Under the pieces are notes generated by a model. It was not told where the DNA came from, did no database searches, and saw nothing but the letters and a program-made list of their open reading frames with translations. DNA of 64,000 nt from Centrapalus pauciflorus (Eukaryota > Streptophyta > Magnoliopsida > Asterales > Asteraceae): the NCBI GenBank assembly GCA_020465985.1, contig JAANYP010004335.1, forward strand, positions 496,001-560,000, written 5' to 3'. This document shows positions 24,086 through 36,651 of the stretch, one piece after another. Position numbers and translations under genes: made by a program. Position 1 is the stretch's first letter. Every line of letters begins with the position of its first letter.

Positions 24086-24700
24086 CTTTCATGCAACATA
24101 CAAGTATACGACGCACAAACACACACTCATATAAACACCCGAAATTAGCATGCATCGGTTTGGTCTAAATCTTTCATCACAAAAATATGTTCGAATTTGA
24201 AGCTAAAATGTGTTCTTGAACTTCAAAGAACCGTGGGTTTCTTAGGACCCAAAGAACAACTTTTGAGTTTAGATTTACCTTGAAATTTTGTAGATTGTTG
24301 TTTGGTTGCTTGAATATTACTTGAATCTTGAATTTGATTTGCAAGACTTGAGGTTTTCTTGAGGTTGAAGATGAAAGCATAGGTTAAAGAACAAGAAGAA
24401 GAAGAAGCAGGGAAAAAGTTTGGGGATGAAAATGAGCATTAAGCTTCTCATTTGGGTTTTTTTATCTATTTGCACGTTTCATCTTTTTCACATTTGCCAC
24501 CAACACATTTTTTTTTATTTGTTCCACTTTATTTAAATTTGAAGCTTTATTAAAACTCTTAGCATATAATTAACTTTAAAATTATTTCCAACATTAAGTT
24601 GCATATTTTAGCAATTAACTTCATTAATTCCACAATTTCATCATAAAAACGTAAATTAAAGCATAAACACACAATTAAGGATGCAAAGTGTTATATCAGT

Positions 24701-24941
24701 CCTTTTTGACATTTGTAATTCTTATTTATAACGTCGACATCTTCTACATCTATCACGTTACATTCACTAAATGCTATCGGAGTAAGATCCAAATTTGAAG
24801 ACTACATCTTCAATTTTCTAAGGTGTAGCTACGATATATGTAATTCTAATTCGGCTAAAGTGTTGCTAGTAACTTCTATGTCAGCGTCATGACTAGTCGT
24901 TGTTCAAAACAGTAGACACAAAAGGCCTATTGATATCAGAA
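24701..24941 (-). pseudogene. Decayed protease region of Gypsy 1 (part 2)
   Basis: Patchy similarity to 45900-46120 of Gypsy 2, which encodes the aspartic protease ('cattcactaaatgctatcggagtaagatc' against 'cactgaactcaataggaatcaggtc'). The DSGA active-site region is not readable here. Continues the decay on the other side of the solo LTR. Confidence 0.7.
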
Positions 24942-26165
24942 TTAAACATCAATATTGCAAGCAAAGATATAACTTATAAACATACCCGCATCCACCTCCG
25001 GGTTTTCCCTAGCTTCCTCCGCGGTAATCTGAAATGCACTAGTCTGTCCCCTTTTTGGCTGGTTCCGGCGGTTGACTGAACCACCACTTGATCCTCCAAA
25101 TGATCGAGTCGACGATGGAGCGGCAGCTGTTGGAGCATTCTTTCGACAATCCCTGCTATAGTGCCCCCACACACCACATTTATGGCAGGCATCCGATCTT
25201 CGTGGGCATTCACTTTGGTAGTGGCCCAATTCTCCACAGCAAAAACATGCACGAGCATGACCAGGAGAACTAGACTGCCGAAGATAAGACTGTTGTGGCG
25301 AGTACTGTGATGATCGTGCAGAACCAGAGTAGCCTCCTTCACGTTGACGTTTCGGCGGTGAAGGTTGAGTTGGGTTAGTTGAAGCAGCAACAGCAGACCC
25401 CATCACATATCCTGACATAATCAGGATCTGTTCTACATTTCTGGCAGCTTCCAGCAGACTAGCAAACGTGGGGTAACGTACGTTGCTCATCACCCTTCGG
25501 ATTTCCAAATCAAGACCAACCTCAAATCGGGTAACTTTTCTTTCTTCTGTATCAACCTGATGAGGCGCAAATAAACTTAGCCTCGTGAACTCTACTGCAT
25601 ATTGGGACACATACTTAGTCCCCTGAATTAGTGTCATGAACTTAGCTTCTAGTCTTCGACGTTCATCGGCCGGGCAGTATTGCTGAGTGAAAATTTCAGT
25701 AAACTCAGCCCATGTCATTCTAAAAACCTTCTCAACTGTTAAGGCATTCACCATTGAATTCCACCACATTACTGCGTCTTTGGTGAACATAGCAGTAGCG
25801 AACCGGACCATGTCCTTCTCAGCACAATCACTGATCCGGAATGTCCGTTCTGTGGCTGTTATCCATTCCAGAGCAGCAACAGCATCACCCAGTGCATTAA
25901 ACTCTACTGCTCCATTTCCCTTAAAATCCTTAAACCGACAACTTCTAGGCTTATTAGATGACCCAGTATTGTCATCTTGTTCGTCATTGCTTTTCTCTCT
26001 TTCCTTATTCTTCCTCTTATCTTCTCTTCGTTTAGCTTCGGCCTCATCTCGAGCCCGAAACTGATCTTGAATCATTCGATTCTGCTCAGCCATCATGGCT
26101 AGCATCATCTCTCTGGCTTCTTCAGGTGTCATTCCTCCTCCAGACATGTTCCGTAATATAAACAT
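24942..26165 (-). CDS. gag: Gag polyprotein of Gypsy 1
   Basis: 407 residues. Retrotransposon Gag domain at about 80-250 (AVAALEWITATERTFRISDC, then ...MWWNSMV, WAEFTEIFTQQYCP, ...YAVEFTRLS), a basic Pro/Ser-rich linker, and two CCHC zinc knuckles: C-X2-C-X4-H-X4-C in CFCCGELGHYQSEC and in CHKCGVWGHYSRDC. It forms the particle core and binds the genomic RNA. Compared with Gag of Gypsy 2 it lacks about 24 residues holding an extra knuckle-like motif (CNKCHLEHFGKC), apparently deleted between two ARA-coding repeats. The frame stays open until just past the end of the Gag part, then reads into decayed protease and stops. The start may be codon 7 (MSGGGMTPEE) rather than codon 1. Confidence 0.9.
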   Translation of the reverse strand: MFILRNMSGGGMTPEEAREMMLAMMAEQNRMIQDQFRARDEAEAKRREDKRKNKEREKSNDEQDDNTGSSNKPRSCRFKDFKGNGAVEFNALGDAVAALEWITATERTFRISDCAEKDMVRFATAMFTKDAVMWWNSMVNALTVEKVFRMTWAEFTEIFTQQYCPADERRRLEAKFMTLIQGTKYVSQYAVEFTRLSLFAPHQVDTEERKVTRFEVGLDLEIRRVMSNVRYPTFASLLEAARNVEQILIMSGYVMGSAVAASTNPTQPSPPKRQREGGYSGSARSSQYSPQQSYLRQSSSPGHARACFCCGELGHYQSECPRRSDACHKCGVWGHYSRDCRKNAPTAAAPSSTRSFGGSSGGSVNRRNQPKRGQTSAFQITAEEARENPEVDAGMFISYIFACNIDV

Positions 26166-26347
26166 ATAATTTGTTTAGCAACATGTCATAAATTTAAAGA
26201 CACCACTCATTTGTCCCGTATGATAGTCAATCTCTTATAATCACTAGATCATAACCTATCTTAGTTCATATCATTACTTAAACCACTACATATCATTACC
26301 TAATGTTTGAGATCAAGACCTCACGGACACTTGAATCTCAAACTACT

Positions 26348-26359
26348 GCTTTGATACCA
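26348..26359 (-). other. Primer binding site of Gypsy 1
   Basis: On the minus strand TGGTATCAAAGC, five bases inside the LTR. It is the complement of the 3' end of initiator Met tRNA with one mismatch (AAAGC for AGAGC). Gypsy 2 has the perfect form. Confidence 0.85.
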
Positions 26360-26364
26360 TCTCG

Positions 26365-28319
26365 TGTGACACCCTTGCCACAACAACAACCATTTGCAAA
26401 CACCCAGGATTTAACATCAAACATAATTACAATATGATCTGATAACCTAAATTAAGTGCGGAAGCATTAAAAACACATAATAAAAGTAGTGCAACAGTGT
26501 CAAACACCCTACGGTGCTACAAGGTACCAAATCTAAGTCTACATGCCCAATACAATTATTACAACATCCAGAATATAAAATAACATTGTCCCAAAGCATG
26601 ATTACCGATTATATAGTACCAAATCTTCCGAATCTTCACAATATGTCCTAACTAGAAGGTCCGGCGGTAGACTTCCCTTTTCCTGTAAAATAAAAATAAA
26701 CAACTGGGGAATAAGCGGATGCTTAGTGAATACAAAGATTACGCATTTTATAAATCTTTATGAAGCCCAAAGGTAACACAGATGACAAACATTGGATACC
26801 CTCTTCGTACACTAAGTACGGACCAGAGCCGCAGCCCCTACGAGCCCAAAGCTCGGCATTTAAACATACCATCTGAGACAAACGTACGATCGGGGATGAC
26901 ATACTGCCTACCGGGCCTTGAAGGTATCAGCTCCAGGTCATATAGTGCAGTAACATCAGAGTAATTGATGCGACCCACCGGTCCATCACTAGATGCACAA
27001 CAATCGAAAGGACATGCAACAAGTATGAATGTGCATCTAAATCTACGCAAGTTAGTAGAATTCCAAACAAGTAAATGAAGCAACAGGTCTCAGCAGGTAA
27101 AGCTTAACATAAAACAGATATAAACATGCGAAATCTAATGTACTCACAGTGGGTGCGTAAATAAAACTTCAATATTATTTCTCTTTGGACTATCAACCGG
27201 ATCCACCAAGTACCCCACTGTGGGTTAAACAACACCACAATGGACCTGTTAAATTAGTTGCAACAATACCTCGAGTCAAAAACCGTTTAAATCCATAAGA
27301 CCAAGTTTTGTAAGTTTTGCAATATTTTTCCCCCATTTCGGATCCATATCCAAATTCGAACCACAACTAAGTTTGAACCCATTTCAAGTTCCCATCTTGT
27401 CCTTTGAATAACTCTTGTTATTTTATGTGTTTCATTCAAAATATTCGAGTTTAGAGAGTGGGTTTTCAATTTTAGGCATCAAATTCGAATTTCAGGGGTT
27501 AAATTCGAATTTCCTTCGAATTTAATGACTAAACTCGAACCATATTCGAATTTAGGGTCTTAGATTCGAATCCATGGTGTCAAACTCGAATTCATGCTCG
27601 AATTTAGTACAAAAATCGAGTTTGTTCTTGCATTTCGACTGTGTTCTTGGTATTTTCGAGTTTGTTCATCTTTACAACTTAAATCCTTCATTTCGAAGCC
27701 TAAAATCATGAATATATCAAGTATTATACCTAGGTTTGATTCTATTACACATATACTATCACATTCTTGCAAGATTTCAAGCAAAACTAGCTCCAAATCA
27801 CATAAAAATGGCAGATTCGAATCTAAGTTCTTCAAAACCGAAATAAACAAACTTAAAAGGGTCGATTCTTACCTCAATTCGTAAGAAATCGAAAATCCAA
27901 CCGTAGATTGTTGTTGTACTCCTCGAGATCTTTCCGATGACGTATAATTCTCGATAATCGGCCGGTCGGTTTGTGAGATATCGTAGAGAGAATTCTAGAG
28001 AGAGAAAGTGTAGAGAGAGAGAGAGTATCCATAGAAATGAGAGGCTTTTTCTCTTTTATTCCCATTTTCATCATTTTGCACATTTCACCCCTCAACTTAA
28101 CCGGTTCCATAAAATACTGATTTATTCTTAAATTTATCGTTAATAGCTTTTATAATTCATAATATTCCTTAATAAAAATTCCGAGTTCAAATTTTCTTAA
28201 CATAACAACAAACTTTCTAAATATCCCAAATACATAATAATTGATCATAATTCAACTTATTTGTAAATTATCCGCCTAATTATTTCCAAATTAAAGTAAT
28301 TGAATTCGAGGATGTTACA
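26365..28319 (-). repeat. Right LTR of Gypsy 1 (5' LTR)
   Basis: 1955 bp, the promoter-bearing LTR for the minus-strand element. Differs from the left LTR by scattered substitutions and a few short indels (a missing AAATTCGAA unit near 27535; a shorter GA tract near 28000). Confidence 0.95.
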
Positions 28320-28365
28320 GTTTTCACGGAACTGAGAGGGGTTTTATCGGAACCCAACCCTATAT

Positions 28366-29513
28366 AAAGGGAGGTTTAATGAAGAACATTTGTACATCGA
28401 GGTACAAAAGAACATATGTCATCCATTAGATCAAAACTTATATGATTTAGATTAAGTGACAAAAGATTGAATAGTTGGAAAACTTTATGCATCTAGTACG
28501 TTCAAGATTAAATGCGGGAGAGTATTTTGGGTAGTTTCGGAAAAAATATATATTTATTCTAATTAATTTTAATTTTATATTAAAATTTAGTATTCTAACA
28601 AATAATTAAATAATAAATGCTAAATAAATTCAATTGATACACTTCCAGATTCAACAAAATCTACACCAATTCAAAAAAGATAATAGAGATGTTGATGCGT
28701 TTCATGTTTATCGTTCAATTCGTGATGCATCTCGGCTTTATATATACAAATTCTTTACAAATTCGTGGTGCATCACTGTTAACATCATCATCAATCATCG
28801 TTCATCATCATCTTTGAACAATGGCGATGCATAGCAGCGTAGTGGTGGTGGACGGCGATGCACAACACCTTTGTTCATCGTTCATCTTTTTCATTCATCA
28901 TCGTTCATCAAATAACCTTTGTTCATTCCAACCTTCAAACCACGACGACGCACAACACTTTCGTTCATCATCATTCAATCCACGAAGATGCACAACACAT
29001 TCGTTCAAACCACGACGATGCACAACATCATCTTTGTTCATTCAAACCTTTAAATCTTTAATCACCATGAAAAGTAAACTATCTTTGTTCATTCAAACCA
29101 CCATGAAAATCATTCAAACATTTGAACCACCATGAAAATCTTTTATTCAAACCTTCGTACTGCCATCGTTTATCATCGGCATTAAAGTCGTGAACTTCAC
29201 CATGAAAATAGAGCGGTGGCCGAGATAAGAAGAGTGGGTTGGAGGCCGAGAGAGGAAAAGAGGGAGGAGGCCGAAGAGAGGCGGTAGAGGGAGGAGGCAA
29301 TGATGGCGGCAGAGATTCATAGCTGATAGAGGACAATAGGGAAGAGGCAGCGGCGGCGACGGTTCGATGGTGGTGGTGGTCAGCAGTAGGAAACCGAAAG
29401 AGAAATATGGGGAGGAAGTGAGTGAGAGAGAAAGTTGATGGGAGAGGGAAAGATGGAGAGATATATGGAAATATAGTTAATGGAAACGCGCACACACACG
29501 CACACACATATAT
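28366..29513. other. Unclassified repeat-like DNA
   Basis: No credible gene. At 28820-29130 words such as 'cacgacgatgcacaacac' and 'ttcgttcatcatc' recur irregularly. At 29200-29470 the plus strand is purine-rich ('gagaggaaaagagggaggagg', 'gcagcggcggcgacgg'), so the minus strand looks like a pyrimidine-rich plant leader; a 142-codon minus frame here is low complexity (Pro/Ser/His). It may be a gene leader captured by a transposon. Confidence 0.4.
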
Positions 29514-30544
29514 GGTTGGGTTCCTGTAAGATTTCCTTAAGTCTGCGAGAACGTGAGAACTACTTCAAAATTTATGAATTTAATGCATAAAAATATGCAT
29601 TTGATGCTAAAGTTTATACATCTGATAAATTTATGCATTTCATACAAATATTTAAGCATATCATGAAAAATTTGTAAACTTTATGTACAAACTTGTGCAT
29701 TTGACAAAATTTGTACATTTAATTATCAAATTTGTACATTTGGTGTATAATTTAATTAATTTAAATTTTAAACGTAATTTTAATGTTAGATTATGTTATT
29801 TATTAATATTGAAGACCAATAATGATATTTAGTTATAAATTAAAATTTTAAATTTGTGCATTTTTAACGGTTCTAACTAGGGGTGTTAAAAAAAATCCGA
29901 AAATCCGATCCGAAACTATCCGAAATTTCGGATATCCGGATTTTCGGATATCCGAAAATAAATCGGATATCCGATTTTCGGATACACGAAATTTCGGATT
30001 CGGATAGTAAAATTCCAGAATTTCGGATATTCGGATAATCCGATATCCGAAAATCCAAAAAAAAAATACTTATTTTTAAAATTTTTTTTATATCTTTAGT
30101 ATTGATTATTTACATAATATTGAGTGTTTATTATTATTCTAATGTATATTTTTGAGTTTTATCTTAGTATTATTGATTTATTAACTAATATTTTTATAAA
30201 TTTTAGTTTTTTTATATTTTTTTAGTCGTTTTGAGTAAAATAATTCTGGATATATCTAGTTTGTGATATATTTATTTTTAATATCTATTTGGATATATGA
30301 ATTTGCATTTTAGATATTTAAATATTTGATTTAATTTTTAAAAAAAAATTAAAAAATATGAATTTTCGGATATTTGGATAATCCGATATGCGAATCCAAA
30401 ATTTCCGATATTCGAAATTTCAGATTCGGATAGCAAAATTCACTATCCGAAATTTCGGATATCCGAAATTCGGATATCCGGTTTTGAACACCCCTAGTTC
30501 TAACGTTCTCACAGAATTAAGGGGTTCTTACCTGAACCCAACCC
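29514..30544. mobile_element. MITE with TIR GGTTGGGTTC, carrying a nested hAT MITE
   Basis: Left end GGTTGGGTTCCTGTAAGATTT...GAGAACGTGAGAAC; right end GTTCTCACAG...TTCTTACCTGAACCCAACC, inverted. Both ends touch TATA strings. Removing the inner hAT MITE (29878-30496) plus one target copy leaves an element of about 404 bp, the same type as the one split by Gypsy 1. Confidence 0.75.
29878..30496. mobile_element. hAT MITE with TCCGAAATTTCGGATA repeats
   Basis: Ends TAGGGGTGTTAAA and TTGAACACCCCTA are inverted repeats, flanked by the perfect 8-bp duplication GTTCTAAC (29870-29877, 30497-30504), diagnostic of hAT. Both subterminal parts are packed with palindromic words CCGAAATTTCGGATATCCG, while the middle is plain AT. 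No transposase. A small minus-strand frame across the left repeats is an artefact. Confidence 0.9.
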
Positions 30545-30552
30545 TATATATA

Positions 30553-31764
<1,212 letters not shown>

Positions 31765-31766
<2 letters not shown>

Positions 31767-32106
31767 CTAAGGAATCTTTAAGCACCGGTGAACAAATAGA
31801 ATTAAACTTTTAGTGGGTTCATTGCATTCATAGACTTTAATATACACAAGATTCATTAGATTCGTTGCATCTTCATGCTTTTATATATACAAGTTTCATT
31901 ATGTTCATTGCATTTATAAGCTTTAATACACACAAGATTCATTAGATTGATCATATTCAAACTATGTAAATAAGTTATCTGTAACATGCAAATGTTTTAA
32001 TTGATGCTAATTTGTCAAAATTTTATTGGTGCTCACAGAACTTATAATAAAATGGTGTTGTGTGTGTGTGTATCTATATATAGACACACACACACACACA
32101 TACGTA
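31765..32106. other. Unclassified AT-rich DNA
   Basis: 'ctttaatacacacaagattcattagatt' occurs in two or three variant copies about 60 bp apart (31835-31945). 'aagcaccggtgaac' at the left and 'ggtgctcacagaac' at the right may be remains of inverted ends of a MITE. No gene. Confidence 0.4.
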
Positions 32107-32114
32107 TGTATGTA

Positions 32115-32977
32115 CAGTGACGGATCCAGAAAATTTTTTTATAGGGGTCGAAATTTATCACGTTGCGATAGTATTAGTGTTTGTGGTACTATAAGAATAA
32201 ATTACATCTCAAAAGTTCAGGTCGGTTCATCTTGATTACATTAGTAAAGTGCTACAACTCATTAATTGTTACAAACAAAAAAAAATTAGATTTTACAATT
32301 GTCCTCTACGATTTTTCAACTTCTAAAAACAAGTTATTAGTTCTTACATCATTATCTGAAACAAACACTGAGTAACTTTTTCTCTATGGTGCAAATACAA
32401 CAGTCACTCAACCATTCACCAATAGAATTGAGCAATTACTTGTGGAATTTGTGGGAAAGTATTAAAAGCTCTTCCACTTGGTTAAAATTCATATTTTGGT
32501 AATTTTCTTTCAAATCGATTCATATTGTTTAATGAACTAAAACAATTAAAAAATGTAATTTAATGTTAATTGTTAAACACTTAAAGTCTCAAACAAATAA
32601 TAATCAAAATATCTAATAGAGTAAAATAACAAAGAACATTTTTATAAACGCCAAACAAGTAACAATAAAACTAATAATATATTCTTAGTCCAAGCCCAAA
32701 TGGAAGTGTCAAACAATGAATTAACCCAATAAATGAAGGTTCAATACACATGTATTTTTAAATTATTTGTTACAAACTATTAAGTTTTGACATATTTTCT
32801 TAGATTTTGTAACAAATTTTTTTTATATGCGTAAAATTTATAAACACTAACAAGGATACTGGGGTCAAACTTTAAAAATCATAGGGGTCAAAAATTTGTC
32901 TATTATATATAACACGTAAAATAAAAAGAATATCGGGGTTGTTTGACCCCCAAACTCACTACATCCATCCGACCCTG
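32115..32977. mobile_element. Non-autonomous hAT element (863 bp)
   Basis: Left end CAGTGACGGATCCAG; the right end, reverse-complemented, is CAGGGTCGGATGGATG, the usual hAT form. Perfect 8-bp flanks TGTATGTA (32107-32114, 32978-32985), with the caveat that they lie in a TATG microsatellite. Subterminal 'aggggtcgaaatttatc' is mirrored by 'cataggggtcaaaaatttgtc' type text. No transposase frame. Confidence 0.75.
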
Positions 32978-32999
32978 TGTATGTATGCATGTATGTATA

Positions 33000-33440
33000 T
33001 ATTGTTACATGTTAATCATCGCACTCATGAGTTTCCAACGTACCCGGTTGTGAATGATCATTCACATGTATTTATTTGCATAGACATTTATAATACAACA
33101 TTATAAGAATAATTTTAATAAAAAAGAGCAACATCAAAATTCAAAAAATAAATTTTGTGAATAGTTAAAAAAGATCATGTAAATAGTGTGAATTTTTTTT
33201 AATCAAAAAGAGCAACATCAAAATTCAAAAAATAAATCTTGTGGATGGTAAAAAAGGATTATGTGAATAGCGTGAATGATCATTCACATTGATGGTCATT
33301 CACATAAATGTGCATGAACATTCACATAATTTTTAACGGTACAGAAAGTGTGAATATGTATGTGAAATTCATATATCATGCGTATAACATTAATTTAAAC
33401 ATGTTTATGAAAAAATATCCTTACAAAATTCTTTATTACA
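33000..33440. mobile_element. Diverged copy of the 39555-39977 MITE
   Basis: 'gagtttccaacgtaccc', 'gtgaatgatcattcacat', 'agacatttataatacaacattataag', 'aaaagagcaacatcaaaattc' and 'gaaagtgtgaatatgtatgtgaaattc' all have counterparts in the same order in 39575-39880. The part 33115-33170 is repeated once at 33190-33250. Its right-hand end is not recognisable. Confidence 0.6.
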
Positions 33441-33808
33441 TATATATCATTCTAAATCTTTAAATCTCACGTGTATATTTAAATAAGTATTTTAAATTTA
33501 TTTTATAATTAAAAAAATGAGAATACCTAAACTACCATCTTAAATCCCAACAAAAAATAAATTAAAAAAATAAAGAAATATCATTTTCTAATATAATTCA
33601 ATAATAAATTAATTAAGAAATGATATTTTATATTTTTTAAAATGATGTAATTAAGTTTAAAATATTCATTTGGATATATATATGTGAGATTTAATGGTTT
33701 ATAATGATATATATATGTAATTAGAAAGTTTGTAAGGATATATATGCGTAATATTTAAAGTTTACAATGATATGCATGCTTGTACTTACATTTTCTTAAT
33801 TTATTTAA

Positions 33809-33843
33809 CTAGTTATTGAAGACCCGCGCGTTGCTGCGGGGTC
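33809..33843 (-). mobile_element. Helitron 3' end (minus strand)
   Basis: Read on the minus strand: hairpin GACCCC-GC...GC-GGGTC (33821-33843), an 8-base spacer, CTAG (33809-33812), then T. This is the classical plant Helitron terminus. The matching 5' end must lie at higher coordinates; I could not find it, and the repeat array at 34361-39060 may be the body of this Helitron. Confidence 0.6.
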
Positions 33844-34825
33844 TAAAATATTAATTACAAAAATAAATATAAAAAACAAATGAATAAATATTTTTCAAAC
33901 AATTCAAATAACGAAACCCAAATGAACCAGGATCAAATAATGAAATTGAAGAGCTAATTTAGTGAAATATATCCAAGAAGCAAGCCAAATGATATTGTTA
34001 GTTGGTTCATATCATTGATTTTTATAAATTTTGCAATGCCAAAATTATAAAACATGTCTTATCAAATCTGATCGGAATCAGAATTTAAATATTTAAATAT
34101 TCATAACCATAATTTTAAATTGTGGCATTGATTAGGTTTAATCACCAATTTAATTTATTGGCTTTACGATCAAATCAAATAAAGTTATAATGGTAATATA
34201 TCTAACACACCGATTTAGGTATGCCAACGTTATAATAGTAATGTTCAATTTTATACATAATCATATTTAATACAAAATCTAAATATTAATTAGTTATATT
34301 TTAATTAAGCAATTTCATTAGAATTTTGTATTGTGCATTTGAATAATAGTGATTTTCATACAATTAAACATAACATAATAGTTTCAAAAGACACCTTTAA
34401 ATATATGTATGATTAAAATCATAATTTTAAGTGTGTAAAAAATATTGTAATGATAACTGTTAAAAGGGGACTAAATATAAATTTATTAAAGTAAAGATGT
34501 TAAATAAAAGATAACACAAAGATAAATGTGTATTATGAAAAATTTAAATTAAAAAAACACCAACCAATAATGGTACAATTAAACATAACATAACAGTTTC
34601 AAAAGACACCTTTAAACATATGTATGATTAAAATCATAATTTTAAGTGTGTAAAAAATATTGTAATGATAACTGTTAGAAGAGGACTAAATATAAATTTA
34701 TTAAAGTAAAGAGGTTAAATAAAAGATAACACAAAGTGTGTATTAAGAAAAATTTAAATTAAAAAAACACCAACCAATCATGGTTGGCCAGGTTGTAATT
34801 TTTGGTTGGTCTTTATGATACAATT

Positions 34826-34964
34826 TTTTTTTACACAACAAAACTCACACACCCATCTAATCCTACTTCTAAATCTACACATTTTGTCCTCAATGGGACT
34901 CGAACCCAGAACCTTGGGGTCTCCTCTAACACCTTGGTACCGCTAGGTCAAAGTCCCTTTGGTT
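34826..34964 (-). mobile_element. tRNA-derived SINE
   Basis: Read on the minus strand. The head starts near 'gggactttgacctagcggtacc', with a pol III A-box-like TAGCGGTACCAAGG (34935-34950 region) and a good B box GGTTCGAGTCC (34896-34906). A tRNA-unrelated body follows, ending in an A run (T run 34824-34832 on plus). Flanking direct repeats TGATACAATT (34816-34825 and 34965-34974) are the target duplication. Length (about 140 bp) and structure fit plant SINEs; I cannot name the family. Confidence 0.85.
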
Positions 34965-34996
34965 TGATACAATTAAACATAACATAATAGTTTTAA

Positions 34997-36609
34997 TTTT
35001 GCATAAACGGTCCTTATGTTCACTGTTTACTTGCAAAAATGGTCCCTCTGCCGTCAACTTTAACAATCAAATGGTTAAATATTTTATAATGACCATTTTA
35101 CCCTTTTATTTGATAACATTTTGGTCCCTTAAGTTTGTAGTTCATTTTAGTTTTGGTCCCTCAAGTAAATTTTTTTATTTAACTCATTTATTATTATTAT
35201 TATTTATTAATTTAATTTTTTGCATATTAATTTATTGTTTATTAAGTTTCCTATATTTTAATATAATTTTAATTCAAATTACAAGCTTATTTATTTCTTT
35301 TAATATAAACAATAGTATCAAATTAGAATCCATTTTGTTTTTTTAAAGCTTTTTCGAATGAAAAATACAAAAATTTTATATTGTGGTTTTCCAAACCAAA
35401 GAAATTTGAACCTTAAACTTTTATTTGTTTTTACAAACGAAAAAAAGTTACTAACCATTCATGTTTTAAGTTTATCATTTACTAAACGTAAAAAGCTACA
35501 AAAATCAATCTGTTTTTTTTACTTTTTCTGCACCAAAAGATTCAACCCATTCCGGTTTTTTGGTTTAGAAAATGAAAATAAATACAAAAATTCTGTTATT
35601 AGTTTTTGCGAACGAAAAAACTACGAATAATTCCGATTTTCATTATTTCCAAACAAAAAAAATCAAATATTTTTCTAATTTTTCGAACCAAACCATTACC
35701 TTTTAATTTTTTTTCTCCGAACAAAAAACTACGAACCATTACGTTTTAAAGTTTTTTCAAAAAATGAAAAAGTGTGTAGCCTTTTTCATCGAAAAAACTA
35801 AAAAAGATGGAATAATTTGTAGTTTTTACGATTGGAAAAAAGTTAAAAACGTAATGATTAGTATAACAAAAAAATAGACTATGTCATTTTTTCAAAAATT
35901 GTTTTTTGTACGTTTGGAAAAAGTTAAAAAATCAAAATGGGTCTATTTTTTGGTTCGATTTTTATGTTATTCTAATCACTACGTTTTTAACTTTTTCCAA
36001 TCGTAAAAAACTACAAACCATTCCATTTTTTTAGTTTTTCCGAACAAAAAGGATACACACTATTTCATTTTTTTGAAAAACTTTAAAACCTAATGGTTCG
36101 TAGTTTTTCATTCACTAAAAAAATAAAATGTAATGGTCTGGTTCGAAAAATTAGAAAAATGAGTTTTTTTTGTTTGGAAAATCTGAAAATCAGAATTATT
36201 CGTAGTTTTTTCATTTGCAAAAACTAATAACAGAATTGTTTGTATTTATTTTCATTTTCCAAAACAAAAAATCGGAATGAGTTGAAATTTTTGGTGCATA
36301 AAAAGAAACGGATTGATCTTCGTAGAATATTACGTTTTAAAATGAAAAAAACTTAAAACATGTATGATTAGTAACTTTTTTCATTTGAAAAAACAAATAA
36401 AAGCTTAATGTTCAAAATTTTTTGGTTTGGAAAACTACAATATAAAATGTTTGTATTTTTTCACTCGAAAAAGCTAAAAAAGAAAATCGATTCTAATTTG
36501 ATACAATTGTTTATGATAAAAAAAATAAATAAGTTTGTAATTTAAATTGAAAAATATATTAAAATATAGGAAACTTAATAAACAGAAAAATTAATACGTA
36601 AAAAGTTAA

Positions 36610-36651
<42 letters not shown>

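Larger units (their letters stand above)
22367..24695 (-). mobile_element. Nested solo LTR of a second Gypsy family
   Basis: 2329 bp running from TGTCACATCC to AAAGTGTTATA, flanked by the perfect 5-bp duplication TCAGT (22362-22366, 24696-24700). There are no internal sequences, so it is a solo LTR left by LTR-LTR recombination. The layout parallels the Gypsy 1 LTR ('tttacctttttcctgtaaa...agcaactgtaagctaattgcttagtgagtaa'), so the families are related. The last bases are ATA where ACA is expected. It contains a (TA)n(CA)n tract and a TTTCGGTA repeat cluster. Confidence 0.85.
18725..28319 (-). mobile_element. Ty3/Gypsy LTR retrotransposon 1 (gag intact, pol decayed)
   Basis: 9595 bp between two ~1.96-kb LTRs (plus-strand ends TGTGACACCC and GGATGTTACA) with a perfect 5-bp target duplication GTTTT (18720-18724, 28320-28324). 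The coding strand is minus: the primer site is next to the right LTR, gag follows, then a decayed protease/pol interior and a nested solo LTR. By eye the LTRs differ at only about 1-2% of positions over the first 250 bases, so insertion is fairly recent. Same family as Gypsy 2 (40350-49598). Confidence 0.95.

Noticed and set aside
28821..29507. Possible genes in 28.8-29.5 kb (104 codons plus, 142 codons minus)
   Set aside because: Low-complexity His/Ser/Phe or Pro/Ser sequence in repeat-like DNA; no domain and no splice pattern.
34891..34950. A tRNA gene at the A/B-box region
   Set aside because: No cloverleaf could be folded by eye over 72 bases; the A tail and TSD make it a SINE.
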